Assembly: GCF_003336875.1 (NCBI RefSeq)
Contig: NZ_QGNJ01000001.1
Span: 434,001-498,000 of the forward strand
DNA length: 64,000 nucleotides
Origin: Oleisolibacter albus
GTDB taxonomy: Bacteria > Pseudomonadota > Alphaproteobacteria > Azospirillales > Azospirillaceae
Direction: 5' to 3'
Numbering within the stretch: position 1 is the first letter of the stretch; the number at the start of each line of letters is the position of its first letter. The notes under the pieces are model-generated. The model saw only the letters and a program-made list of their open reading frames with translations. It did not search any database and was not told where the DNA came from. Positions 51,524 to 59,345 of the stretch are shown here, piece by piece. Both the position numbers and the translations under genes were made by a program.

Positions 51524-52225
51524 TTAGCGGGCGTCTTCGAGACGGAAGGGAATCGGAATGCGGACACTCAGCCAACCAGGAGCGGGCGTCCCCCCCTCTT
51601 TGTCCGGCGTGCATTTCCACCGCCCCCGCTTCGCCATGCTCACTGCGGAGTTGTCGAGGCGTTCATGTCCGGAGGATTTCTCCACACGGGCATCGCTGAT
51701 CCTGCCATCCTCATTGCAGAAGGCGACGAGGACGACCGTTCCCTCCTCCTCCAGCCGGATCGACTGGGTCGGATATTCGGGCCGGTTCTTCAGGATCGAG
51801 TTGCGATCGACACCACCACCCGAACGGGCGGGCGGCGCGGGCGGACCCGGCGGCGCCGGCGGCGCGAAGGTCTCGGACCTCTGGATCGGCGCCGTCGTCG
51901 TCACCTGCGTGGGCGGGTTCTGCTGCGGCGGCGGGTTCTGGATCTTGATCTGCGGCGGCGGCAGCGCGGGCGGCGGCGGCGGCGTGTTCAGATCTGGCGG
52001 CGGCGGCGGCGGCGGGGGAAGATCATCCGGCTGCTGCGGGGTGTCTTCGACCGTCTCGACCACGATGTTCTTCGTGACTTCCTTCACGATATCGCGGGCA
52101 AGGCCGGTCAGCAGAGCGTAAATCAGCCCGACATGCAGGAGGATGACAAACCCGATGCCGACCAAGCGCCCGGTCATGGGCGGCTTCGGCCGCCGATAAG
52201 GCGTTTGATGGGACAGATAAGACAT
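51524..52225 (-). CDS. tonB: Energy transducer TonB
   Basis: A 233-residue protein that carries energy from the ExbBD motor to outer-membrane receptors. It has an N-terminal membrane anchor (about residues 20-42, LVGIGFVILLHVGLIYALL), a very Pro-rich periplasmic spacer (about 60-145), and a TonB_C domain starting RPEYPTQSIRLEEEGTVVL. It is the first gene of the operon; the promoter should lie in 52226-52470. A second in-frame ATG at 52177 (MTGRLVG) could also be used. Confidence 0.94.
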   Translation of the reverse strand: MSYLSHQTPYRRPKPPMTGRLVGIGFVILLHVGLIYALLTGLARDIVKEVTKNIVVETVEDTPQQPDDLPPPPPPPPDLNTPPPPPALPPPQIKIQNPPPQQNPPTQVTTTAPIQRSETFAPPAPPGPPAPPARSGGGVDRNSILKNRPEYPTQSIRLEEEGTVVLVAFCNEDGRISDARVEKSSGHERLDNSAVSMAKRGRWKCTPDKEGGTPAPGWLSVRIPIPFRLEDAR

Positions 52226-52470
52226 CGGTCGGTTGCTCGGTCCACGAGATGAGGCATCCGCCAGTCCCGCCCGGCCCGTTCAGGCTTCTTCGTGGCCCGA
52301 CAGGGTTGGCTGGAAAACTGGACCCGCATCCCCGGCCCGCAGGGACGGGCGGAAAAGTCGGGTGTCGGATGTCGGATGCCGAGGCCAGTCCCGCCCTGCG
52401 GGGCGAAGCAATGGCCGGTTTCAGGGAGAGTGGGAGCATCGGCCCGCACGCGGGCGGACACCCCCGGACG

Positions 52471-52878
52471 TCAGGCCGCCATCAGCGGCGGGCCCGTTGG
52501 GCACCGCCCCGCCTCCCGATACGCCTCTTCCGGGGTCAATCCGATCCGGAGCGCACGGGCGACCTGGCTGCCCCGCAGCGGCAGCGCAAAAACCAAGGCG
52601 ATGGCGACAATGACCAGGGTGGTGATCGCATTCGGCGTGTCGCCGGCGGCATCCTGGTCCGACTTGGCGGGGCCTGAAGCCCGCCCACTGGACAGGTCGG
52701 CAGCGCGGGCTGCAATCCGCGCGGCCGGAGGAACCTCACCGGATTGTCCGGCGAGCATGGAGGGGACGAGAGCCTGTTCCAGCACCGATGCAAGATGGCT
52801 CCGGGGAACGATCATTCCCAGGGTCAGCATCGAACAGAACAGAAGTGCGAGGAGCTTTCCGCCCCAACGCTGGTGCAT
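52471..52878 (-). CDS. Hypothetical membrane protein
   Basis: A 135-residue protein with two hydrophobic segments: one near the N-terminus (LLALLFCSMLTLGMIV, anchor or signal) and one at about residues 85-104 (AITTLVIVAIALVFALPL). The middle is Ala/Arg-rich. No family recognised. GGAGG lies about 10 nt before ATG 52878; the frame is open 24 codons further upstream. It stands between tonB and the phosphatase-like gene on the same strand. Confidence 0.6.
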   Translation of the reverse strand: MHQRWGGKLLALLFCSMLTLGMIVPRSHLASVLEQALVPSMLAGQSGEVPPAARIAARAADLSSGRASGPAKSDQDAAGDTPNAITTLVIVAIALVFALPLRGSQVARALRIGLTPEEAYREAGRCPTGPPLMAA

Positions 52879-52967
52879 CTCGCAGTCGCCTCCAATCAGG
52901 CCGTTGACCGGCACTGGGGCGACACTCGCACAAGCCCTCGCCCAAGACAATGCCTTTAAGGCAGGTC

Positions 52968-53420
52968 TCAGGGCCGCTGACGCGCAGTTTCCGCATAAGC
53001 GCTCAAGCGCCGCACATAAGCCGACAGATCATAACCCGCAGCACCCGCGGATTGTAATATCGCATCCACACCGCCGCGACCGGACTTGGCCTCGGCCAGC
53101 GCCCAGAGCACACACGAGCGTGTGCCGCTCCGGCAATGGGCCAGGATCGGCCCCTGATTCCCCGACAGGAGCTGGTCGAAGGCATCAACCGCCGCCTCAT
53201 CCATCCCGGCCGTGGTGACAGGCAGGAATCGATAGTCCAGACCGGCGGCGCGGGCGGCCTCGGCCGCATCGGCTGCGGGCAGCTGGCCGGGTTCTTCCCC
53301 ATCGGGACGGTTGTTGATCAGACGGGTGAAACCGCGACCGGCAATCTCATCGATATCGGCCGCATCGATCTGCGGTGCCACGGCAACGCGATCCGTGATC
53401 CAGCGGATGTCCAGAACCAT
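52968..53420 (-). CDS. DUF442/TIGR01244 family protein (phosphatase-like)
   Basis: A 150-residue protein with the protein-tyrosine-phosphatase-like loop HCRSGTRS (about residues 94-101), preceded by FTRLINNRPDGEEPGQ. This is the DUF442 (TIGR01244) pattern, found alone or fused to beta-lactamase-fold sulfur dioxygenases in sulfide-oxidising clusters, where a sulfurtransferase or phosphatase role is proposed. Start ATG 53420 has GGGGTGAG 6 nt upstream; a GTG three codons earlier is possible. No sulfide genes are nearby. Confidence 0.88.
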   Translation of the reverse strand: MVLDIRWITDRVAVAPQIDAADIDEIAGRGFTRLINNRPDGEEPGQLPAADAAEAARAAGLDYRFLPVTTAGMDEAAVDAFDQLLSGNQGPILAHCRSGTRSCVLWALAEAKSGRGGVDAILQSAGAAGYDLSAYVRRLSAYAETARQRP

Positions 53421-53681
53421 GGAACTCACCCCTGCTGCTGCGTGGGAGGAGCATGGACCTTACGGACTTTCCGCGGCGCATTGAAGCCATTGCAACATGA
53501 GAATTGCAGCACAGAGCCGTACCGCACTCCGGCTGCGCCGGGCGACCGGTTGCGACATCCCCGTCACAACCGATCGCACGTCAGCCCATCCTGGTCCTCC
53601 CGGTCACGCCATCAGGCGGCGCCTGTAGCCGGTCCTTTGGGAATCTGTCCGGGGATTTCCGATGCCGCCGGAAGATTCTCT

Positions 53682-53707
53682 GTGTTTTTTCGTCGTGTTT
53701 TTTCGTC
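53682..53707. repeat. 13-bp tandem duplication
   Basis: GTGTTTTTTCGTC occurs twice in direct succession and is followed by GTCGTC. It lies in the 345-nt gene-free region 53421-53765, downstream of the MarR gene and upstream of the DUF442 gene (both minus strand). I see nothing else in that gap. Confidence 0.6.
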
Positions 53708-53765
53708 GTCGTCACAACACGGGCCGCATTCCGGAGCACATCCGGGCCGGTGCGACCGGGCCGGC

Positions 53766-54302
53766 TCAGCCGGCGATGCGCAGACCTTCGCGTTCGCGCA
53801 CCGGCGCCTGCTGCGGCATGGCCTGCTCGTTGGCGCGGGCACGGATGCGCAGCTTCAGCAGCACGTCCAGGAACTGCTCGCGCTCCTCGGCGGTGAGATC
53901 GGCCAGGATGACGTCGTTCAGCGACTGGCGCTGCGGCTGCAGCCGGCGCAGCAGCGCCAGGCCCTGGGGGCTGACCGACAGCAGCTTGCGGCGGCGGTCC
54001 TGGGGATCATCGTCCTGACGGATCAGGCCCTTGCGGATCAGCTCCGTCACGGTGGCGCTGATATGCGGGCGCGACAGGCCGCGGGCGGCCGCGATCTCGG
54101 AGGAGAAGATGCTCCCCCCCATGCGGGTGCCGTCCTGGAAGTTGGCGTCGCCGGCCACATTCAGCAGCACGGTCCATTGCGGCGCGGTCAGGCCAGCCTG
54201 CTCCAGCATGGCTTCGCTGTGGCGGGAGATGGCATTGGCGAGATCGACCAAGCACAGGGCGATGGCATCTTCGGGACGGAAACGGAAAGCGGTGTCTGGC
54301 AT
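53766..54302 (-). CDS. MarR family transcriptional regulator
   Basis: A 178-residue winged-helix regulator. The recognition region is SSEIAAARGLSRPHISATVT, followed by the wing DDDPQDRRRKLLSVSPQG. It resembles MarR proteins, with a C-terminal dimerisation helix. ATG 54302 has GAGG about 9 nt upstream; the frame is open to 54398. It diverges from rnz. An FNR-like half-symmetric site lies at 54385-54398 in its promoter. Target genes are unknown. Confidence 0.88.
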   Translation of the reverse strand: MPDTAFRFRPEDAIALCLVDLANAISRHSEAMLEQAGLTAPQWTVLLNVAGDANFQDGTRMGGSIFSSEIAAARGLSRPHISATVTELIRKGLIRQDDDPQDRRRKLLSVSPQGLALLRRLQPQRQSLNDVILADLTAEEREQFLDVLLKLRIRARANEQAMPQQAPVREREGLRIAG

Positions 54303-54384
54303 AATCAAAAACCTCGGTCGGCGGGATGGTTGCGCAGGAAGGCGGATGGTTGCGCTACCCTGTTCTGGTTTTGGCGGCCGAGCA

Positions 54385-54398
54385 TTGACGAGGATCAA
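54385..54398. promoter_or_regulatory. Possible FNR/FixK-type site
   Basis: TTGACGAGGATCAA matches TTGAT-N4-ATCAA at 9 of 10 positions. It lies between the divergent MarR and rnz genes, 83 nt from the MarR start and 103 nt from rnz. No clear -10 was found at class II spacing on either strand, so support is weaker than for the ompW site. Confidence 0.35.
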
Positions 54399-54500
54399 TA
54401 CAGTTCCCGCATCAAACTATCGCACCCCACCGAACTGACTGGCGGGCGTCAGTGTTGCCCGTAAGAAGCAATCGGCGGCGAGGGAGGCAGCGGAAACCCT

Positions 54501-55421
54501 ATGTTCCACCTGACTTTTCTTGGCACGGGGGCCACGGTCCCTTCGGCGGAGCGGGGCGTTTCGGCCCTGCTGGTCGAGCAGGAGGCCCGCCGTTTCCTGG
54601 TGGATTGCGGCGAGGGCACCTTGCGCCAAATCCGCGCAGCGCATCTGGGGCTGCGGCGTTTGGACCGCATCCTGTTCACCCACGGGCATCTGGATCACAT
54701 CCTGGGACTGGCCAGTCTCGCCGGGACCCTGGATCTCTGGGGCCAGGGCCACCGGCTCTGCCTGCATGGCGGCGCCGATGCGCTGAAGACCGCCCGAATT
54801 CTCCTGGACCAGGTGGTCTGGCCGCACGGGCATCCCGGACTCGCCGTGGATTACGTCCCCCTGGCCCCGGGCTGTATCCAGCAGCAGGACGGGTTGCGCC
54901 TGTCGGCCTTCCCCGTCCGCCACCATGACACCGACAGTTTCGGCTTCCTGTTCGAGGAGGAGCCGCACCGTCCGCTGGATCCGGAGCGGATGGAGGCGTT
55001 GGGAATCACTGAAGGCGGGCAGCGGCAGAAACTGGCGCGGGGGGACAGCATCCGTCTGCCGGACGGACGCAGGCTGGACCGTGACAGCGTGCTGGGTCCG
55101 CCGGAACCCGGCGCCCGGCTGGCCGTCATCGGCGATTGCGAATCGGTCTCATCCCTGACCGAGGTGGTGCGCGGCGTCGATCTGCTGGTGATCGAAGCCA
55201 CCTATCGCAGCGCCGATGCCGATCTGGCCCGCCAGCGCGGGCACCTGACCATCGCTGACGCCACCACCCTGGCCCGAGAGGCCGGCGTACGCCAGCTGGT
55301 GCTGACGCACCAGTCCGACCGGTATGATCCGGATGCGGTTCTGGCCGAGGCGCGCAGCCTGTTCCCCCCGGTGCGAATCGCCCGCGATTTCGACCGGATC
55401 GAGGTCCGTGCCGGCGCCTGA
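54501..55421 (+). CDS. rnz: Ribonuclease Z (MBL fold)
   Basis: A 306-residue metallo-beta-lactamase-fold nuclease that trims 3' ends of tRNA precursors. The zinc motif is [22 protein letters not shown] upstream and [11 protein letters not shown] downstream match tRNase Z, and an HLTIADA segment provides a further His. ATG 54501 begins [11 protein letters not shown], the family's usual start. It diverges from the MarR gene and converges with a nucleotidyltransferase gene. Confidence 0.93.
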   Translation: MFHLTFLGTGATVPSAERGVSALLVEQEARRFLVDCGEGTLRQIRAAHLGLRRLDRILFTHGHLDHILGLASLAGTLDLWGQGHRLCLHGGADALKTARILLDQVVWPHGHPGLAVDYVPLAPGCIQQQDGLRLSAFPVRHHDTDSFGFLFEEEPHRPLDPERMEALGITEGGQRQKLARGDSIRLPDGRRLDRDSVLGPPEPGARLAVIGDCESVSSLTEVVRGVDLLVIEATYRSADADLARQRGHLTIADATTLAREAGVRQLVLTHQSDRYDPDAVLAEARSLFPPVRIARDFDRIEVRAGA

Positions 55422-55432
55422 GCCGGGGCGCC

Positions 55433-56197
55433 TCAGCCGCGCCGCGCCGCCCAGGCCGCGGTCAGCCGGCGGTTGCTCTCCACATCGGCGGGGAAATCCA
55501 TCTCCCCCCAGTCCAGCCCCTCGATGGAGACCGTGCCGACATAGCCGGCGCCGGAGGCACCGGCCTCCTCCTTGGCGATGGTGTCGATGACCGACAGATA
55601 CCAGCGCCGCAACCCCTCCGGCGTGCGCAGGGTGCGCTCCACCTCGGCACAGAAGCGGCGGCCGCCTTCGGCGGAGAAACGCAGGAAACCGATGGACTCG
55701 CCGGTGACGATGTCCAGCGGCAGGGTCTTGCCGATGCTGCGCAGGCGGCCTTCGGAGTCGGTCTGCACCTTCATGTCGTCGGCGTCATAACCGTCCTTGC
55801 GGTCGATGGTCACCGTGATCGGGGCCGTGGCCCGGGTCAGCAGACGCTCGGCGATGGCCGGCTCGAACAGGGTATCGCCGTTGAGAATCAGGAACTCGCC
55901 CTGCATCTCATGCCGGGCCACCCAGCAGCTGGCCGTGTTGTCGGCCAGGGCAAAGAAGGGATTGTACAGCGTCCGCGTGCGGATACCGGGAACAGCCATG
56001 GCGGCCAGGGCCGCCTCCACCGTGTCGGCCCGGAATCCCGTGACCACCACCGCCTCGGCAACGCCGCAGGCGGCAAGCCCGCGGATCTGCCATTCCAGCA
56101 GCGAGGCTCCGGACAGGTCGATCAGGCATTTCGGGCGCTCGGCCGTGAGCGGAAGCAGGCGTTTGCCCTGACCGGCGCTGAGGATGATGGCTTTCAC
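55433..56197 (-). CDS. LicC-like nucleotidyltransferase (phosphocholine cytidylyltransferase family)
   Basis: A 254-residue GT-A-fold nucleotidyltransferase. It starts MKAIILSAGQGKRLLPLT and has RPKCLIDLSG; the metal-binding Asp is in FLILNGDTLF. YNPFFALADNTASCW and the acidic FPADVESNRR near the end match the LicC/choline-phosphate cytidylyltransferase group, which makes CDP-choline-like head-group donors. Start is GTG 56197. It is a single gene here; its product could feed the lipid operon that begins 2.4 kb to the right. Confidence 0.85.
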   Translation of the reverse strand: MKAIILSAGQGKRLLPLTAERPKCLIDLSGASLLEWQIRGLAACGVAEAVVVTGFRADTVEAALAAMAVPGIRTRTLYNPFFALADNTASCWVARHEMQGEFLILNGDTLFEPAIAERLLTRATAPITVTIDRKDGYDADDMKVQTDSEGRLRSIGKTLPLDIVTGESIGFLRFSAEGGRRFCAEVERTLRTPEGLRRWYLSVIDTIAKEEAGASGAGYVGTVSIEGLDWGEMDFPADVESNRRLTAAWAARRG

Positions 56198-56508
56198 AGG
56201 CGGAGTGCTCCAGAAGACAGCCCCCTTGGGCCGTCAGGCGATACGGACGACGCTCTCCCATCGGGAAGATGGCCACACAATGGGGATCGGGCGGCAACTC
56301 CGCAAGCCGGTCGCATGCGACGGTCCGTTGCGCCCGCCGCAACGGCTGTCACCCGACGCAGGCCGCCGCACGCCCCCGCCTCCCTTGCCGGACAGGGGCG
56401 GAGAGAAGGCGCAGAGCGACAGGCGTACATCGCAGAGCAATCGACAGTTGCAGACAATTGCATGTTGAGCCACTCTGGCGGCGCAACCACTTTCGGGAGT
56501 ACCCACTC
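56198..56508. other. Intergenic region
   Basis: About 311 nt between divergent genes. The part next to the collar-domain gene (56420-56480) is less GC-rich and may hold its promoter. No other signal seen. Confidence 0.4.
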
Positions 56509-56754
56509 ATGGACCCGTATCTGGGCCAAGTCCTCTACGTCGCCTTCCCCTACGCCCCGTCCGGCTGGGCCGTCTGCGACGGGCAGGTCCTGCCGATTGC
56601 AAGCAACCAGGCGCTGTACGCCCTGCTGGGCAACCGGTTCGGCGGCGATGGCCGCACCACCTTCGGCCTGCCGAAGCTGACCGCGGCGGCCACCACGCCC
56701 ACCGGTCTGCTGCCGGTGATCGCCGTCAGCGGCATCTTCCCGCCGCGGCCCTGA
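56509..56754 (+). CDS. Short phage tail-collar domain protein
   Basis: An 81-residue protein consisting of one tail-collar domain: YLGQVLYVAFPYAPSGWAVC, then DGQVLP, ALYALLGNRFGGDG and TFGLPKL. Full-length relatives (MdpB-like) have about 170-180 residues; this one ends soon after the collar core with a Thr/Ala/Pro tail. GGGAG lies 11 nt before ATG 56509. No phage genes surround it. It may be a domesticated surface protein. Confidence 0.8.
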   Translation: MDPYLGQVLYVAFPYAPSGWAVCDGQVLPIASNQALYALLGNRFGGDGRTTFGLPKLTAAATTPTGLLPVIAVSGIFPPRP

Positions 56755-56760
56755 TCGTCC

Positions 56761-57231
56761 TCACCGTGTCGGCATGGTGGTGCGCTTGGCCACCGTGCGC
56801 AGGGTGAAGCTGCTGCGCACCCGGGCCACACCGGGCAACCGGGTCAGGGTCTGGGTGTGCAGACGCTCGTAATCGCCGCCATCGGCCACGACGACGCGAA
56901 GCATGTAATCGCTGTCGCCGGCCATGAGGTAGCATTCCATCACCTCCGGGCATTCCATCACCCGCGCCTCGAAGGCGCGCAGATCCTGCTCCTGCTGCCG
57001 GTCCAGCGTGATCTGCACGAAGACGCTGGTCCCGCGGCCCAGCGCCAGCGGATTGAGCAGCGCAACATAGCCTTCCACCACCCCTTCTTCCTCCAGCCGC
57101 CGCAGGCGGCGGTGGCAGGCGCTGGGGGACAGGCCGACGGCATCGGCCAGGTCGGCATTGGAGATGCGGCCATCGGCCTGGATGATCTCCAGGATGCGGT
57201 GGTCGAGCGAGTCCAGGTCGATTTTGCGCAT
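56761..57231 (-). CDS. Lrp/AsnC family regulator
   Basis: A 156-residue regulator with an N-terminal helix-turn-helix (LDHRILEIIQADGRISNADL, AVGLSPSACHRRLRRLEEEG) and a C-terminal RAM domain (MECYLMAGDSDYMLRVVV) that binds amino acids and mediates octamer assembly. It is divergent from ald across 149 nt, the usual layout of an alanine-responsive activator of alanine dehydrogenase. Confidence 0.95.
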   Translation of the reverse strand: MRKIDLDSLDHRILEIIQADGRISNADLADAVGLSPSACHRRLRRLEEEGVVEGYVALLNPLALGRGTSVFVQITLDRQQEQDLRAFEARVMECPEVMECYLMAGDSDYMLRVVVADGGDYERLHTQTLTRLPGVARVRSSFTLRTVAKRTTMPTR

Positions 57232-57250
57232 CGCAGCAACAGGTAGCGAA

Positions 57251-57291
57251 GAAACTTCGACGGTCCGGCGTTTTCACGCACGAAGCTTCGA
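57251..57291. promoter_or_regulatory. Candidate Lrp-family binding sites
   Basis: A perfect 10-bp palindrome CGAAGCTTCG lies at 57281-57290, within GAAGCTTCGAAAG, and a related ACTTCG element lies at about 57254. They sit centrally in the lrp/ald intergenic region. Function inferred from position. Confidence 0.4.
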
Positions 57292-57380
57292 AAGAGGGGC
57301 ACAGACCAACCCCTGTTTGCAAGGACATTCGCAGCCCGCCAGCCTTACTGTTGCGGTACCATCCGGACAGGGAGAAACCA

Positions 57381-58493
57381 ATGCTTGTCGGCGTGCCGAA
57401 GGAAATCAAGAATCACGAGTACCGTGTCGGCCTGACCCCGGGCAATGTGCGCCAGCTGACCGCCCACGGGCACCAGGTGCTGGTCCAGGCCAGCGCCGGC
57501 ACGGCCATCGGCCTGACCGACGCCGAATATGCCGCCGCCGGCGCCACGCTGGTGGACTCCGCCGCCGAGATCTTCGCCAAGGCGGAGATGATCGTGAAGG
57601 TCAAGGAGCCGCAGCCGGAGGAATGCCGCATGCTGCGCCCCGGCCAGATCCTGTTCACCTATCTGCATCTGGCCCCCGATCCCGAGCAGACCAAGCTGCT
57701 GCAGGCCTCCGGCGCCATCTGCATCGCCTATGAGACGGTGACCGACCGCAATGGCGGCCTGCCGCTGCTGGCGCCGATGTCGGAAGTGGCCGGCCGCATG
57801 TCGATCCAGGCCGGCGCCCACTGCCTGGAGAAGTCCTATGGCGGCATCGGCATCCTGCTGGGCGGCGTGCCCGGCACCCCGCCGGCCAAGGTCGCCATCA
57901 TCGGCGGCGGCGTCGTCGGCACCAATGCCGCCCGCATGGCCATCGGCCTGGAAGCCTATGTCACCGTGCTGGACAAGAGCCTGGACCGGCTGCGCGCCCT
58001 GGATCTGCAGTTCGGCCGCCGCCTGAACACCGTCTACGCCAATGTGGACACCATCGAGCAGGCCGTGCTGGAGGCCGATCTGGTGATCGGCGCCGTGCTG
58101 GTGCCGGGTGCCGAGGCGCCGAAGGTGGTCAGCCGCGAGCTGGTGGCCCGCATGAAGAAGGGCTCGGTGCTGGTGGATGTGGCCATCGACCAGGGCGGCT
58201 GCTTCGAGACCTCCCATGCCACCACCCATGACAACCCCACCTATGTGGTGGACGGCGTCATCCATTACTGCGTGGCCAACATGCCCGGTGCGGTGGCCCG
58301 CACCAGCACCTTCGCCCTTAACAACGCCACGGCCCCCTTCACCCTGGCGCTGGCCGACAAGGGCTGGCAGCAGGCGCTGGCCGAGGATGTGCATCTGCGC
58401 AACGGTCTCAACGTCTTCCGCGGCCAGCTGACCCACCCCGGCATCGCCCATCTGGGCCCGGTGGTGACGCCGGAGTCGGTGCTGGGTCTCTGA
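57381..58493 (+). CDS. ald: Alanine dehydrogenase
   Basis: A 370-residue NAD-dependent enzyme that interconverts L-alanine and pyruvate plus ammonia. It starts [20 protein letters not shown], with pyruvate-binding residues in the N-terminal domain ([10 protein letters not shown]), the NAD motif [15 protein letters not shown], and [23 protein letters not shown] precedes ATG 57381. It is divergent from the Lrp-type regulator and ends at a strong terminator. Confidence 0.97.
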   Translation: MLVGVPKEIKNHEYRVGLTPGNVRQLTAHGHQVLVQASAGTAIGLTDAEYAAAGATLVDSAAEIFAKAEMIVKVKEPQPEECRMLRPGQILFTYLHLAPDPEQTKLLQASGAICIAYETVTDRNGGLPLLAPMSEVAGRMSIQAGAHCLEKSYGGIGILLGGVPGTPPAKVAIIGGGVVGTNAARMAIGLEAYVTVLDKSLDRLRALDLQFGRRLNTVYANVDTIEQAVLEADLVIGAVLVPGAEAPKVVSRELVARMKKGSVLVDVAIDQGGCFETSHATTHDNPTYVVDGVIHYCVANMPGAVARTSTFALNNATAPFTLALADKGWQQALAEDVHLRNGLNVFRGQLTHPGIAHLGPVVTPESVLGL

Positions 58494-58518
58494 TCCGGCC
58501 CGGCCAGCCCGGACTCGC

Positions 58519-58548
58519 AAAGGCCCGTCCCGGTCGGGGCGGGCCTTT
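58519..58548. terminator. Bidirectional terminator after ald
   Basis: A 14-bp stem with one G-T pair (58519-58532 and 58535-58548), bounded by AAA and TTT, lies between ald and the convergent nucleotidyltransferase gene. Confidence 0.8.
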
Positions 58549-58569
58549 CGCATGTGGAGCGGTCCGGCG

Positions 58570-59340
58570 CTACCGCGACAGCAGGCGTTCCGCCAGTTCC
58601 AGGTCGGCCGCCTTGTCCACATCGACCGCGGCCAGCCCCTGGGGCATCTCCACCACGGCGGCGCGGGCACCGGTCAGCCGGCCCAGCCGCCGCAGCGCCG
58701 CGGCCAGCGTCAGCCGTCCCAGCAGGAAGCGCAGCACCGCCAGCGGCCCCAGCAGCCGGATCATGCGCAAGGGGTGCTTGCGCTGGGCCTCCACCTGCCG
58801 CCAGATCTCCACGGCGCCCCGGGCGGCCGGTGTGCGGAAGGCGAACAGATTGCAGCCGGAGAAATGGCCGTCGGCGAAGCGCAGATAGGTGCGCTGGGTG
58901 TCCGGCACCGCCGCCTGCACCACCTCCGACCGGGCCAGACCGGCACAGACGTCGGCATCGGCCGGCAGATGATTGAGGAAATACTGCACCCAGTCCGGCT
59001 GCAGCAGCGCATGGTCGGCGGTGGTGACGAACAGCGGCGTGCCCAGCGCCTCCAGCGCCGCGGCGACGCTGCGGCTGGGGCTGCCCTCCGCCGCCAGCAG
59101 GCGCAGCCGCCCGCCGGCCAGCAGCAGGCCCAGCTCGGGATGATCCCGCACCAGTTCCGGCCGTTCGATGGAAATGGCGATGGTGCCGATCTCCGGCACC
59201 GCCACCAGGGCCCGCACCACACGCACCAGCATGGGAATACCCGCCACCGGCACGAAGGCCTTGTGGCTGACGCCGCCGAGCTTGGCCACGGGGTCTTCCG
59301 GCCCCCGCGACCCCGCCAGCACCAGACAGGGAATGGACAC
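58570..59340 (-). CDS. MobA-like nucleotidyltransferase
   Basis: A 256-residue GT-A-fold protein: SIPCLVLAGSRG at the start, KAFVPVAGIPMLVRVV (activation of a phospho-substrate), and the metal-binding TTADHALL. LRFADGHFSGCNLFAF follows. It is probably a cytidylyl- or related transferase acting on a small phosphorylated compound. Start is GTG 59340, only 5 nt after the acyltransferase stop. As the last gene of the lipid operon it may make an activated head group (inference). Confidence 0.82.
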   Translation of the reverse strand: MSIPCLVLAGSRGPEDPVAKLGGVSHKAFVPVAGIPMLVRVVRALVAVPEIGTIAISIERPELVRDHPELGLLLAGGRLRLLAAEGSPSRSVAAALEALGTPLFVTTADHALLQPDWVQYFLNHLPADADVCAGLARSEVVQAAVPDTQRTYLRFADGHFSGCNLFAFRTPAARGAVEIWRQVEAQRKHPLRMIRLLGPLAVLRFLLGRLTLAAALRRLGRLTGARAAVVEMPQGLAAVDVDKAADLELAERLLSR

Positions 59341-59345
59341 GATGG

